DNA of 64,000 nt, taken from positions 75,014 to 139,013 of the forward strand of contig JBNKVT010000035.1 of assembly GCA_050299335.1 (NCBI GenBank). The letters run 5' to 3'. The notes beneath the pieces are model-generated. The model saw only the letters and a list, made by a program, of their open reading frames with translations. It was not told where the DNA came from and ran no database searches. The position numbers were made by a program, and so were the translations under genes. This DNA comes from JBNKVT01 sp050299335 (GTDB taxonomy: Bacteria > Pseudomonadota > Alphaproteobacteria > Rhodobacterales > Rhodobacteraceae). Of the stretch, positions 1-8,460 are shown piece after piece. Within the stretch, counting starts at the first letter, position 1. Every line of letters begins with the position of its first letter.

Positions 1-2
1 CG

Positions 3-587
3 ACGATCTGCACCAATACCGGTACCACGACCGAGCTGAACATCACCGACTACTTCCAGCAGCACGGGATGACCTTCGAACTGGTCGCGCTGGAGAACTC
101 GGACGAGGTGATCGCGGCCTACGGTGCCGGGCGTTGCGACGTCTTCACCACCGACCGGTCGGGCGTTGCCGCCGAGCGTCTGAAGCTCGCCGATCCCGAC
201 GCCCATGTCGTGCTGCCCGAAACCATCTCGAAAGAGCCGCTCGGCCCGTCGGTCCGCGCCGGTGACGAGCAGTGGGCGAAAATCGCCCGCTGGGTGCTGA
301 ACGGTGTGATCGAGGCTGAAGAGTACGGCATCACGTCGGCGAATGTCGAAGAGATGAAGTCCTCCGAGAACCCGTCGGTGCAGCGTATCCTCGGTGTCGG
401 CGACAATGACTACGGCAAGCCGCTCGGCCTCAGCGCCGACTTCATCGCCCAGGCCGTGGCCCAGGTCGGCAATTACGGCGAGATGTACGAGCGCAATGTC
501 GGTGAAAGCACCCCGCTGAAACTGGCCCGTGGCGTCAACGAGCTGTGGACCAAAGGTGGCCTGATGTACGCACCGCCCATCCGCTAA
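3..587 (+). CDS. bztA: Polar amino-acid ABC transporter, periplasmic binding protein (C-terminal part)
   Basis: The gene is cut by the left edge; its reading frame is open from base 3. The 194 residues seen are the C-terminal lobe of a family-3 solute-binding protein: TICTNTGTTTELN near the start, then GRCDVFTTDRSG and a C-terminal LWTKGGLMYAPPIR. These match the BztA/AapJ type that binds glutamate, glutamine, aspartate or asparagine in the periplasm and delivers it to the membrane complex. The three following genes encode the matching permeases and ATPase. Exact substrate is inferred from family and operon order only. Confidence 0.93.
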   Translation, partial: TICTNTGTTTELNITDYFQQHGMTFELVALENSDEVIAAYGAGRCDVFTTDRSGVAAERLKLADPDAHVVLPETISKEPLGPSVRAGDEQWAKIARWVLNGVIEAEEYGITSANVEEMKSSENPSVQRILGVGDNDYGKPLGLSADFIAQAVAQVGNYGEMYERNVGESTPLKLARGVNELWTKGGLMYAPPIR

Positions 588-621
588 GCGACCCGGACGC
601 TAGTGGAACGGACACAATAAG

Positions 622-649
622 AAAGGGGCGGAATCTCCTCCGCCCCTTT
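622..649 (+). terminator. Hairpin between binding-protein and permease genes (attenuator/terminator)
   Basis: AAAGGGGCGGA at 622-632 pairs perfectly with TCCGCCCCTTT at 639-649 around a 6-nt loop. It lies 35 bases after the bztA stop and before bztB. In ABC operons a hairpin here commonly lets most transcripts end after, or stabilises, the binding-protein mRNA; that role is inferred. Confidence 0.7.
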
Positions 650-676
650 GTGCTAAAATGATCGTAACAGCCGGGG

Positions 677-1933
677 GTGGTCGTGACTTCTGTAACCGAT
701 GCTGAACTGAATGACGCGGGGGAACGAACGGGGCTGGCAGCCCTTGTCTTCAACAGCCGCGCCAGATCCCTCTTCTTCCAGGCTCTGCTGGCGCTCTTGA
801 TCATCGTGATGATCTGGCTGGCACTGCAGAACGCCGGCCAGAACCTCGCCGATCAGAACAAGGAATTCGGCTTCGATTTCTTCGGCCGGCCCTCCGACAT
901 TCAGATCCTGACGACTTTCGGCACCTGGCTGGTCGATTACGAACCGGGGTCGAGCTCGGTCTGGGACGTCTTTGTCCTGTCCATCGCCAATACGCTCATC
1001 ATTTCGATCGCGGGCATTTTCTTCGCGACGATCTGGGGGTTCCTTCTGGGGATCTTCCGACTGTCGCCGAACTTCGTTCTGCGCAGTTTCGCAACGGTCT
1101 ATATCGAGCTTCTGCGCAACGTCCCACTGTTGTTGCAGATCTTCTTCTGGACGGCGGTCCTGCGGATCGTCGCCCCTCAGGAACGCGGGACATTCGCGAC
1201 GCTGATCCCGGGGTTTCTGCAATTCGATGCCAAGGGCATCTACGGGCCCTACCCGCTGGTCGAAGACGGTTTCGTCTATACCATGATCGCGCTGCTGCTC
1301 GCCTGTCTGGGGGCGTGGGGCTATGCGAAATGGGCGAAGAAGAGGCAGGACAAGACCGGCCAGCGGTCGCCGGTCTTTCTCGTATCACTCGCCCTCATCA
1401 TCCTTCTGCCGATCTTCGTTTTCCTCGTTACCGGGCGGCCCCTTGGAATTGAGTGGCCCAACTTTGTGACCGAAGGCCCCGTCTTCCGCAGGGGCTTCGA
1501 GTTCGGCGTCGGCAGCTACATAGCGCCTGAGTTCCTCGCCCTTTTCCTGGCCCTCTTCACCTACACCGCCGCCTTCATCGCCGAGATCGTACGGGCGGGT
1601 ATCCAGGCGGTGCCCAAGGGCCAGTCCGAGGCGTCGGCAGCACTTGGCCTGCCGGATGGGCTTGCAATGCGCAAGGTCATCCTGCCGCAGGCCTTCCGGG
1701 TGATCGTGCCGCCCCTGACTTCGCAATATCTGAACCTGACCAAGAACAGCTCGCTTGCCGCAGCTATCGGCTATCCCGAACTGGTCGCGGTCTTTGCAGG
1801 AACCACGCTCAACCAGGTCGGACGCGCCATCGAGATCATCGCGATCGTGATCGTGGTCTATCTGGTGATCTCGCTGCTGACTTCGGCCTTCATGAACTGG
1901 TTCAACAACCGCGTCGCGCTGGTTGAAAGGTAG
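677..1933 (+). CDS. bztB: Polar amino-acid ABC transporter permease, BztB/AapQ type
   Basis: 418-residue inner-membrane permease of the HisM/GlnP class, in the long form typical of Bzt/Aap systems: an N-terminal membrane segment (about 33-56), a first transport block (IANTLIISIAGIFFATIWG), a large insert, and the C-terminal permease block with the EAA loop (AALGLPDGLAMRKVILPQAFR) that contacts the ATPase. The start is GTG at 677; a second GTG at 683 is possible. It is followed after 9 bases by its partner permease. It should form the heterodimeric channel with BztC. Confidence 0.93.
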   Translation: MVVTSVTDAELNDAGERTGLAALVFNSRARSLFFQALLALLIIVMIWLALQNAGQNLADQNKEFGFDFFGRPSDIQILTTFGTWLVDYEPGSSSVWDVFVLSIANTLIISIAGIFFATIWGFLLGIFRLSPNFVLRSFATVYIELLRNVPLLLQIFFWTAVLRIVAPQERGTFATLIPGFLQFDAKGIYGPYPLVEDGFVYTMIALLLACLGAWGYAKWAKKRQDKTGQRSPVFLVSLALIILLPIFVFLVTGRPLGIEWPNFVTEGPVFRRGFEFGVGSYIAPEFLALFLALFTYTAAFIAEIVRAGIQAVPKGQSEASAALGLPDGLAMRKVILPQAFRVIVPPLTSQYLNLTKNSSLAAAIGYPELVAVFAGTTLNQVGRAIEIIAIVIVVYLVISLLTSAFMNWFNNRVALVER

Positions 1934-1942
1934 GGGGCAGAT

Positions 1943-3328
1943 ATGCAGGAACACATGAGTGACAGCTGGGTCCGGACCGAGGACGCCCCCCTTCTGGAGC
2001 CACCGGCATCCGAGGTCGGGATAAGGGGCTGGCTCTGGCACAATATCTTCGCCTCCATGGCGGATTATGCCACACCGGCCAAGGCCGTCAGGTCGATCCT
2101 GATGACCTTCATGACGGCCTTTTCCGCCTATGCGCTGATCTGGATGATCTGGGTGCTGCTGGACTTCGCGTTATTTTCGGCCACGTTCAGCGACCCCGAG
2201 GGACTGAAGCGCGAGGCCTGTTTCGTGAACGCGACCGGCGCCTGCTGGCCGTTCATCAAGGCCAAATGGTACCAGTTCATGTTCGGATTCTACCCGACCG
2301 AGGAAGTCTGGCGGGTGAAGCTGTCCATGCTGATCCTTGCCGCGGGCACCGCCTGGCTGATCTTCCCGCTGCCGCATCGGGGCAAGGTCGCGGCCTTCAT
2401 GCTGACCGGTTTCCCGATCATCGCCTTCGTGCTGTTGAACGGCATGCCGGTCGAGGACAACGGCGATCTCGGCCATATCTTCGCCGGTGCCTGGTTCCCG
2501 CTGCTGCTGGCGGCGGTGATCTTCGCGGGCTGGTGGCTGGCCAATGGCGGCAAGCTTGGCGATGTGGGTTCGGCCTTTGCGCCGGCGCTGCTGATGGCCG
2601 CAGCACTTCTGGCGCTCTGGGGCGCACTGCCGCTGGTGACCATGGTGCTGGACATCGCGCTCGGCACGGAAGTGGTCGAGACCAACAAATGGGGCGGGCT
2701 GACGGTGACGCTGGTCGTGGCGATCTTCGGCATCGTGATCTCGCTGCCCGTCGGCATGCTGCTGGCGCTGGGCCGCCGGTCACACGCGCCGATCATCCGC
2801 TATACCTCGGTGATCTTCATCGAAGTGGTCCGCGGCATCCCGCTGATCTCGGTGCTGTTCTTCGCCTCGGCGATGTTGCCCTATTTCCTCGAACCGGGCG
2901 TGGACTTCAACAAGCTCCTGCGCGCCATGGTCGGGGTGGTCCTCTTCGCCTCGGCCTATATGGCCGAAGTGATCAGGGGCGGGCTGCAGGCGATGCCGAA
3001 GGGCCAGTATGAGGGCGGCATGTCGCTGGGTCTCAGCTACTGGCAGCAGATGCGGCTGATCATCATGCCCCAGGCGCTGACCACGGTGATCCCGGGGATC
3101 GTGAACACTTTCATCGGCCTCTTCAAGGACACGACACTGGTCCTCATCATCTCGATCTTCGACCTTCTGGGCACGCTCAACAACACCCTGAAGGACCCCG
3201 AATGGTCGACGCCGACCACAGCCTATACCGGCTACCTGACCATCGCGCTGATCTACTGGGTCTTCTGCTTCGGCATGTCCCGGTATTCGGTCCACATGGA
3301 ACGCAAGCTCGATCGCTCGCATCGCTAA
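1943..3328 (+). CDS. bztC: Polar amino-acid ABC transporter permease, BztC/AapM type
   Basis: 461-residue second permease of the complex. Membrane segments run from about residue 50, with a central insert carrying several more segments and a C-terminal block bearing the EAA-type loop (GGMSLGLSYWQQMRLIIMPQAL). N-terminal residues 1-50 are cytoplasmic. The ATG lies 9 bases after bztB, so the two are translated together and presumably pair one to one. The length matches AapM/BztC rather than the shorter GlnP family. Confidence 0.93.
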   Translation: MQEHMSDSWVRTEDAPLLEPPASEVGIRGWLWHNIFASMADYATPAKAVRSILMTFMTAFSAYALIWMIWVLLDFALFSATFSDPEGLKREACFVNATGACWPFIKAKWYQFMFGFYPTEEVWRVKLSMLILAAGTAWLIFPLPHRGKVAAFMLTGFPIIAFVLLNGMPVEDNGDLGHIFAGAWFPLLLAAVIFAGWWLANGGKLGDVGSAFAPALLMAAALLALWGALPLVTMVLDIALGTEVVETNKWGGLTVTLVVAIFGIVISLPVGMLLALGRRSHAPIIRYTSVIFIEVVRGIPLISVLFFASAMLPYFLEPGVDFNKLLRAMVGVVLFASAYMAEVIRGGLQAMPKGQYEGGMSLGLSYWQQMRLIIMPQALTTVIPGIVNTFIGLFKDTTLVLIISIFDLLGTLNNTLKDPEWSTPTTAYTGYLTIALIYWVFCFGMSRYSVHMERKLDRSHR

Positions 3329-3339
3329 GGAATGCTGAC

Positions 3340-4134
3340 ATGACAGAAGACACCATGACCCGCGAAGCCCCGACCCCGTCGGCGATGACCGTCTCGGACG
3401 AGGTGGCCATCGAGATCCGGAACATGAACAAGTGGTACGGATCGTTCCATGTGCTGCGCGATATCGACCTCACCGTTTATCGCGGCGAGCGGATCGTGAT
3501 CTGCGGGCCCTCGGGATCGGGCAAATCGACCCTGATCCGCTGCATCAACGCGCTGGAGGAACACCAGGCGGGCTCGATCGAGGTGGACGGGACGCGGCTG
3601 AGTTCGGACTTGAAAAACATCGACAAGATCCGGTCCGAAGTGGGCATGTGTTTCCAGCATTTCAACCTGTTCCCGCATCTGACCATCCTCGAGAACTGCA
3701 CGCTGGCCCCGATCTGGGTGCGCAAGACGCCCCGGAAGGAAGCCGAGGAAACGGCGATGCACTTCCTCGAAAAGGTCAAGATCCCCGAGCAGGCCGACAA
3801 ATATCCAGGCCAGTTGTCTGGCGGCCAGCAGCAGCGCGTGGCAATCGCGCGGTCGCTCTGCATGAAGCCGCGGATCATGCTGTTTGACGAGCCGACCTCC
3901 GCGCTTGACCCCGAGATGATCAAGGAAGTGCTCGACACCATGATCGAGCTGGCCCAGGAGGGGATGACCATGCTGTGTGTGACCCACGAAATGGGCTTTG
4001 CGCGGCAGGTGGCAAACCGGGTGATCTTCATGGATGCCGGCCAGATCGTCGAGCAGAACGAGCCGGAAGCGTTCTTCAACAACCCGCAATCGGACCGGAC
4101 GAAGCTGTTCCTGAGCCAGATTCTCGGGCATTGA
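3340..4134 (+). CDS. bztD: Polar amino-acid ABC transporter ATP-binding protein
   Basis: 264-residue ATPase powering the importer. Walker A is GPSGSGKST, the signature is LSGGQQQRVAIARSL, Walker B is IMLFDEPTSALDPE and the switch histidine is in VTHEMGFA. The ATG at 3340 is chosen because AAGGA at 3327-3331 sits at proper spacing; the frame stays open further upstream inside bztC, but that part does not resemble the family. Last gene of the operon. Confidence 0.95.
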   Translation: MTEDTMTREAPTPSAMTVSDEVAIEIRNMNKWYGSFHVLRDIDLTVYRGERIVICGPSGSGKSTLIRCINALEEHQAGSIEVDGTRLSSDLKNIDKIRSEVGMCFQHFNLFPHLTILENCTLAPIWVRKTPRKEAEETAMHFLEKVKIPEQADKYPGQLSGGQQQRVAIARSLCMKPRIMLFDEPTSALDPEMIKEVLDTMIELAQEGMTMLCVTHEMGFARQVANRVIFMDAGQIVEQNEPEAFFNNPQSDRTKLFLSQILGH

Positions 4135-4152
4135 TTATTACGGCCTGTCGGG

Positions 4153-4170
4153 GGCCCGCTGACGCGGGCC
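4153..4170 (+). terminator. Hairpin after bztD
   Basis: GGCCCGC (4153-4159) and GCGGGCC (4164-4170) form a perfect 7-bp stem with a 4-nt loop 19 bases after the bztD stop. There is no T-run, so it may be a weak terminator or 3' stabiliser. Confidence 0.4.
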
Positions 4171-4208
4171 AAGCCTTTGCTTGTCACCGCCTCCGGCGCT
4201 GACGTTTC

Positions 4209-4228
4209 GCCTCCGGCGGGAGTATTTT
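4209..4228 (+). terminator. Short CTCC/GGAG stem followed by TATTTT
   Basis: CTCC at 4211-4214 pairs with GGAG at 4219-4222 and is followed by TATTTT. The 11-mer CGCCTCCGGCG also occurs about 19 bases upstream. This short motif is familiar from intergenic regions of Rhodobacterales; here it lies between the amino-acid operon and the stress-protein gene. A terminator role is inferred. Confidence 0.35.
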
Positions 4229-4305
4229 CAAGAAGGAGGAGGTGGGGTTCCGGCTTGCCTTGCGGCGGGGTTTGGCCAAAGATGCGCTCCCGAGGGAGGG
4301 TGGTG

Positions 4306-4764
4306 ATGCGCAAGTTCCTGGTGGTGCTCGACGATACGCCGGAATGTCTGAACGCGATGCGGTTTGCCGCCTTGCGCGCCGCCAAGACCGGTGGCGCGGT
4401 GGAATTGCTGGCGATCATCGCACCTGAGGAGTTTCAGCACTGGATCGGGGTCGGCGAGGTGATGCGGGCCGAGGCGCGCGAGCGGGTCGAGGCGCATTTC
4501 GAGGTGTTCCGCGACCGGATGGTCAAGAAGGAGGGCGTCGAGCCGAGCCTGGCTATCCGCGAGGGCGAGAAGGCCGAGCAGGTTCTGGAGCATATCCGCT
4601 CGGACCCGGAAATCGGGGTGCTGGTGCTGGGGGCAGGGACCAAGGGTGAGGGGCCGGGGCCGCTGGTCTCGGAACTGGTGGGGCGGCGCGGTGGCGAGAT
4701 GCCGATCCCGATCACCGTTGTTCCCGGTGCGATGACCAAGGAGCAGATCCTCGCGGTCACCTGA
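4306..4764 (+). CDS. Universal stress protein family protein
   Basis: 152 residues with the UspA fold: strand 1 at MRKFLVVLDDTPECLNAMRFA (residues 1-20), then LAIREGEKAEQVLEHI and the nucleotide-loop region VLVLGAGTKGEGPGPLVSELVG, close to the G-2x-G-9x-G pattern of ATP-binding members. The ATG at 4306 follows a GAGGGAGG ribosome site; GTG at 4303 is an alternative. It stands alone between two intergenic hairpin regions. Members are small cytoplasmic proteins induced on stress; no specific partner can be read from the sequence. Confidence 0.85.
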   Translation: MRKFLVVLDDTPECLNAMRFAALRAAKTGGAVELLAIIAPEEFQHWIGVGEVMRAEARERVEAHFEVFRDRMVKKEGVEPSLAIREGEKAEQVLEHIRSDPEIGVLVLGAGTKGEGPGPLVSELVGRRGGEMPIPITVVPGAMTKEQILAVT

Positions 4765-4805
4765 CCCGCAAGTCGGCTTTGCAATTCCACCGGTTTTGCC
4801 CGATA

Positions 4806-4915
4806 ACGCGTTTTGCGCCTGATCGGGCCCATGTATCCGGCCGCACCCGTGCGGCCGCGTTTGCACGTCAAGCGCGTTCACTTGTGGGGCAGAATTCGAT
4901 TTGGCGAGAAAATGC
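4806..4915 (+). repeat. Divergent copy of the palindromic intergenic element (different central hairpin)
   Basis: The flanks align with the elements at 30664 and 50883: the left flank GCGTTTTGCGCCTGATCGG corresponds to GCGTATCGCGCCTGACCGG, and the right flank has AGAATTCGATTTGGCG for TGAATTCGATCTGGCG. The centre is unrelated: a perfect 9-bp stem CGGCCGCAC/GTGCGGCCG at 4838-4857 with a CC loop. It sits just upstream of the sulfotransferase-like gene. Confidence 0.55.
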
Positions 4916-4947
4916 CATTGTAGGGCGAAACCAGTCGAGGCGCGTGC

Positions 4948-5574
4948 ATGACAGCCAATACCCAGGCCGTTGGAAAGGTCTTTCAGATCGGATTCAACAA
5001 GTGCGGAACCAAGAGCTTCGCCCAGCTTTTTTCGCAATCCGGCTATCCGGCGGTGCACTACCGGGTGCCGAGACGGGAGCGTCCGCGCATCCGGCTGGTC
5101 GAGGCGATGGAGCGCAACAGGGACGCCGGGCGCAAATTGTTCGCGGGCTATGACGACATCGTGTTCTTTTGCGATATGGAGCGCAATACCGCCGAGAACC
5201 GGTTCGATGGCTACAAGCTTTTCCGCGATTTGCTTGCGGATTATCCCGACGCGCGGTTCCTGTTGAACCTGCGCGATCCCGAACGGTGGATCCGTTCGCG
5301 GCTGGCCCACGAGCGCCAACTCTACGCGCAGAAATACATGGCCTGTTTCGGGATCGAAACCCTTGAGGACCTCAAGGCCCATTGGCTGGAAGACTGGCAC
5401 ACCCATATTGCCGACGTGCGGGGGTTCTTTGCCGACAAGCCCGGCAAGCTTGTCGAGTTCGACATCGAAACCGACGATGTCTCGGTGCTGCTGGAGTTCT
5501 TTTCCGATCTCGACCTGTCGCCCGACGCCTGGGCGCATAAGGGAAAGATGCGGGGCAAGCCGCTCGGTGATTGA
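4948..5574 (+). CDS. Small sulfotransferase-family protein
   Basis: 208 residues. The N-terminal FQIGFNKCGTKSF (about 12-24) is the phosphosulfate-binding loop of PAPS sulfotransferases, with the usual K-x-G-T/S order, and LLNLRDPERWIRSR (about 108-121) corresponds to the 3'-phosphate-binding strand and helix. Such proteins transfer sulfate from PAPS to sugars, lipids or proteins; the acceptor cannot be guessed. It is monocistronic, follows a repeat element, and the next gene (nfu) has its own promoter-like region. Two other sulfotransferase-like genes lie at 21.4-23.8 kb. Confidence 0.75.
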   Translation: MTANTQAVGKVFQIGFNKCGTKSFAQLFSQSGYPAVHYRVPRRERPRIRLVEAMERNRDAGRKLFAGYDDIVFFCDMERNTAENRFDGYKLFRDLLADYPDARFLLNLRDPERWIRSRLAHERQLYAQKYMACFGIETLEDLKAHWLEDWHTHIADVRGFFADKPGKLVEFDIETDDVSVLLEFFSDLDLSPDAWAHKGKMRGKPLGD

Positions 5575-5580
5575 GCGGTG

Positions 5581-5641
5581 ATTTAGAACGACTCCAGATT
5601 ACTTGACTTGTTTGCTTGGGAAGCCCAGATTGGACCCAAGC
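5581..5641 (+). promoter_or_regulatory. Candidate iron-responsive (Iron-Rhodo-box-like) site, promoter and leader hairpin for nfu
   Basis: ATTTAGAACGACTCCAGATT at 5581-5600 is a partial palindrome resembling what I remember of the Iron-Rhodo-box bound by IscR in Rhodobacterales. It is followed by TTGACT (5603-5608), 17 bases and CAGATT (5626-5631), a plausible -35/-10 pair. GCTTGGG (5614-5620) can pair with CCCAAGC (5635-5641) just before the GGGGA ribosome site. Fe-S control of nfu would make sense, but the match is from memory. Confidence 0.35.
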
Positions 5642-5656
5642 AATCGGGGATATCTC

Positions 5657-6217
5657 ATGTTCATCCAGACCGAATCGACGCCGAACCCTGCCACCCTCAA
5701 ATTCCTGCCCGGCCAGAGCGTGCTGAGCGCAGGGACGGCGGACTTTCCCTCGCCCGAGGCCGGGCAGAGCTCGCCGCTGGCGCGGCGGATTTTCGCGGTC
5801 GACGGGATTTCCGGGGTGTTCTTCGGCCCGGATTTCGTCACCGTGACCAAAGTCGACGAGATCGAATGGGACCATATCAAACCCTCTATCCTCGGCGCGA
5901 TCATGGAGCATTTCCAGTCCGGCCTGCCGGTGATGGAAGGCGATACCGGCGCTGTCGGTCATGCCGATCATGACGGGCCCGATGTCGAGATCGTCAACCA
6001 GATCAAGGAGTTGCTGGACACCCGTGTGCGGCCTGCCGTCGCACAGGATGGCGGCGACATCACCTTCCACGGGTTTGAACGCGGGGTCGTCTATCTGCAT
6101 ATGCAGGGCGCCTGCGCCGGTTGCCCCTCCTCGACCATGACCCTGAAGATGGGGATCGAGAACCTTCTGCGCCATTATATCCCGGAAGTGACCGAGGTCA
6201 GGCCCGTTGCCGCCTGA
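5657..6217 (+). CDS. NifU-family Fe-S cluster carrier (Nfu)
   Basis: 186 residues. It begins with MFIQTESTPNPATLKFLPG, the hallmark of the Nfu N-terminal domain, and ends with the NifU-like domain carrying the cluster-binding CxxC in GACAGCPSSTM (about 155-165). Such proteins accept Fe-S clusters from the assembly scaffold and deliver them to apo-enzymes in the cytoplasm. GGGGA at 5646-5650 supports the ATG at 5657. The end overlaps tsaB by 11 bases, so nfu, tsaB and rimI form one operon. Confidence 0.93.
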   Translation: MFIQTESTPNPATLKFLPGQSVLSAGTADFPSPEAGQSSPLARRIFAVDGISGVFFGPDFVTVTKVDEIEWDHIKPSILGAIMEHFQSGLPVMEGDTGAVGHADHDGPDVEIVNQIKELLDTRVRPAVAQDGGDITFHGFERGVVYLHMQGACAGCPSSTMTLKMGIENLLRHYIPEVTEVRPVAA

Positions 6218-6866
6218 CACAGCCCTTACCCTCGCCTTCGACACTTCAGCCGCGCATTGCGCGGCTGCTTTGCTTGAGGGCGATACCGTGCTGGTCTCGC
6301 GCACCGAACCGATGCTCAAGGGCCAGGCCGAACGGCTGATGCCGATGCTTGAAGAGGTGCTCGCGGAGGCCGGGCGCGGCTGGCGCGATCTTGGGCGGAT
6401 CGCGGTCGGGACGGGACCGGGGAACTTCACCGGAGTGCGGATTTCGGTGGCAGCGGCGCGGGGGCTGGCGCTTGGGCTTGGGGTTCCGGCGATCGGGGCG
6501 ACGATGTTCGAGGCGCTGGCCCATGGCTTGCCGGGGCGGGTGACGATCCTTCTGGATGCGCGGCGCGAGCGGGTGTTCCTGCAGAGTTTCGAAGACGGCA
6601 GGCCGCTGGACGCGCCGGTTCAGGCCGATCTCGACACGTGTGCCGATGCGATCCCGGCGGGGCATACGCTCTATGGTCACCGGGCCGCGGAGATCGCCGA
6701 AGGTCTGGGCGCCAGGGCCGGAGCGCTGCCGATATTCCTGCCTGAGGCGCTGGCTCTGGCAACAAGGGACAAACCGACCGGCATGCGCCCCGCTCCGTTA
6801 TATCTGCGTCCGGCGGATGCGGCGCCGTCCAACGATCCGCCGCCCCTGATCCTCGATGACGCCTGA
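6207..6866 (+). CDS. tsaB: tRNA threonylcarbamoyladenosine (t6A) biosynthesis protein TsaB
   Basis: 219 residues of the ASKHA-fold TsaB family: LTLAFDTSAAHCAAALLEG at the N-terminus and the conserved IAVGTGPGNFTGVRISVAAARGLALG (about 70-95). TsaB is a non-catalytic partner that, with TsaD and TsaE, transfers the threonylcarbamoyl group to A37 of ANN-decoding tRNAs. The likely start is TTG at 6207, overlapping the end of nfu. The 3' end overlaps rimI by 11 bases, as is common for tsaB-rimI pairs. Confidence 0.9.
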   Translation: MPPDTALTLAFDTSAAHCAAALLEGDTVLVSRTEPMLKGQAERLMPMLEEVLAEAGRGWRDLGRIAVGTGPGNFTGVRISVAAARGLALGLGVPAIGATMFEALAHGLPGRVTILLDARRERVFLQSFEDGRPLDAPVQADLDTCADAIPAGHTLYGHRAAEIAEGLGARAGALPIFLPEALALATRDKPTGMRPAPLYLRPADAAPSNDPPPLILDDA

Positions 6867-7281
6867 GGCGCTGGCGGAGCTGCATGCGCGGTGTTTCGAT
6901 ACCGCGCCGCGCCCCTGGAGCCCGGAGGAGTTTGCGGGGATTCTGGCAGCCAGGGGCGTGCGGCTCCTGACCGTCGAGGGAGGATTCGCGGTGTTCCGGC
7001 TGGCCGGTCCCGAGGCCGAGGTGATGACCCTCGCCGTTGATCCCGGAAAAAGGCGCCAAGGCAAGGGGCGGCGGCTGGTGCGGATGCTGCTGGACGAGGC
7101 CAGGGTGGCCGGGGCGGCGGAGGTGCTGCTTGAAGTCTCCGAGTACAACGAAGCGGCCATTTCCCTCTATGAAAAACAGGGATTTGAGCGCGCGGGACAT
7201 CGCAAGGATTACTATCAAGGCCCCCGGGGCACCAAGGCGGCGGCGATCGTGATGCGCAGGCTGCTCGCGCCCGCGGACTGA
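6856..7281 (+). CDS. rimI: Ribosomal protein S18 alanine N-acetyltransferase (GNAT)
   Basis: 141-residue GNAT acetyltransferase. The acetyl-CoA loop is seen in VDPGKRRQGKGRRLVRMLLDEA, and EVSEYNEAAISLYEKQGFERAGHRKDYY is the typical RimI C-terminal block. RimI acetylates the N-terminal alanine of S18. The ATG overlaps tsaB by 11 bases, supporting this assignment over a generic GNAT. A short GGGGC/GCCCC stem at 7286-7300 follows the stop. Confidence 0.85.
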   Translation: MTPEALAELHARCFDTAPRPWSPEEFAGILAARGVRLLTVEGGFAVFRLAGPEAEVMTLAVDPGKRRQGKGRRLVRMLLDEARVAGAAEVLLEVSEYNEAAISLYEKQGFERAGHRKDYYQGPRGTKAAAIVMRRLLAPAD

Positions 7282-7452
7282 CCTAGGGGCAGACCGCCCC
7301 GGCTTTCCAAAAAGACAGTTGACCCTCTGGCACCGACTTGCCTTTATTGTGGCACACGAACACCCGCGACCAAGCTGGCGGGACGGGCCTATGATGGCCT
7401 GTGCCAGAGACCGGAACTGGGGGCATGCGGGGATCCATCAGTGGAGGCTTAC

Positions 7453-8454
7453 ATGAATTTCTTCAAAACCCTGGTCGGTGCGGCTGCCCTTCTGGGCTCG
7501 GCGACAGCGCTTTCGGCCCAGGATTTCGCCCCAGCGGTGATCTTCGATCTCGGCGGCAAGTTCGACCGGTCCTTCAACCAGGCATCCTTCGAAGGGGCCG
7601 AGCGGTTCAAGGAAGAAACCGGCATCGAATACCGTGAATTCGAGATCCAGTCGGATGCCCAGCGCGAACAGGCGCTGCGCCGTTTCGCCGAACAGGGGGC
7701 CAACCCGATCATCGTGGCCGGTTTTGCCCAGGCCTCGGCGATGGAGACGGTGGCGGCTGAATTCCCCGACACCAGCTTCACCATCATCGACGCCGTGGTC
7801 GATCTGCCGAACGTGCGCTCGGTGATCTTCCAGGAACATGAGGGCTCGTATCTTGTGGGCATGCTGGCGGCGATGAAATCCGAAAACGGCACCGTGGGCT
7901 TTGTCGGCGGCATGGACATCCCGCTGATCCGGAAATTCGCCTGCGGCTATGTGCAGGGCGTGAAGGCGGTCAATCCCGATGCCACCGTGATCCAGAACAT
8001 GACCGGCACCACCGGTGCGGCCTGGAACGACCCGGTGAAGGGCGGCGAGTTGACCATGGGCCAGATCGATCAGGGCGCTGACGTTGTCTATCACGCGGCA
8101 GGTGGCACCGGTCGCGGGGTTCTGCAGGCGGCTGCGGATGCCGGGATCCTCGGGATCGGCGTCGACAGCAACCAGAACTACATGCACCCGGGTTCGGTCC
8201 TGACCTCGATGCTGAAGCGGGTCGATGTGGCAACCTATACCGCGATGAAGGACGCCCAGGACGGCAACTTCACCGCCGGTCTGCAGGTGCTTGGTCTGGC
8301 GCAGGACGGTGTCGGCTATGCCGTTGACGAAAACAACGAAAGCCTCCTGACCGACGAGATGACCGCTGCGGTCGAAGAGGCGAAGGCCGCGATCATCTCA
8401 GGCGAAATCTCTGTCCACGACTACACTTCCGACAGCGCCTGCCCGGTCGAATAA
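7453..8454 (+). CDS. BMP-family (nucleoside-type) ABC transporter substrate-binding protein
   Basis: 333 residues. MNFFKTLVGAAALLGSATALSAQ is a Sec signal peptide without a lipobox, followed by the BMP/PnrA fold: VIFDLGGKFDRSFNQASFEGAERF, GFVGGMDIPLIRKFACGY and YHAAGGTGRGVLQAA. The family binds purine nucleosides. GGAGG at 7443-7447 with 5-base spacing fixes the ATG at 7453 rather than the in-frame GTG at 7441. It is the first and probably most expressed gene of an operon running to 13762, where a purine nucleoside phosphorylase supports a purine-nucleoside substrate. Confidence 0.9.
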   Translation: MNFFKTLVGAAALLGSATALSAQDFAPAVIFDLGGKFDRSFNQASFEGAERFKEETGIEYREFEIQSDAQREQALRRFAEQGANPIIVAGFAQASAMETVAAEFPDTSFTIIDAVVDLPNVRSVIFQEHEGSYLVGMLAAMKSENGTVGFVGGMDIPLIRKFACGYVQGVKAVNPDATVIQNMTGTTGAAWNDPVKGGELTMGQIDQGADVVYHAAGGTGRGVLQAAADAGILGIGVDSNQNYMHPGSVLTSMLKRVDVATYTAMKDAQDGNFTAGLQVLGLAQDGVGYAVDENNESLLTDEMTAAVEEAKAAIISGEISVHDYTSDSACPVE

Positions 8455-8460
8455 CCGGAT

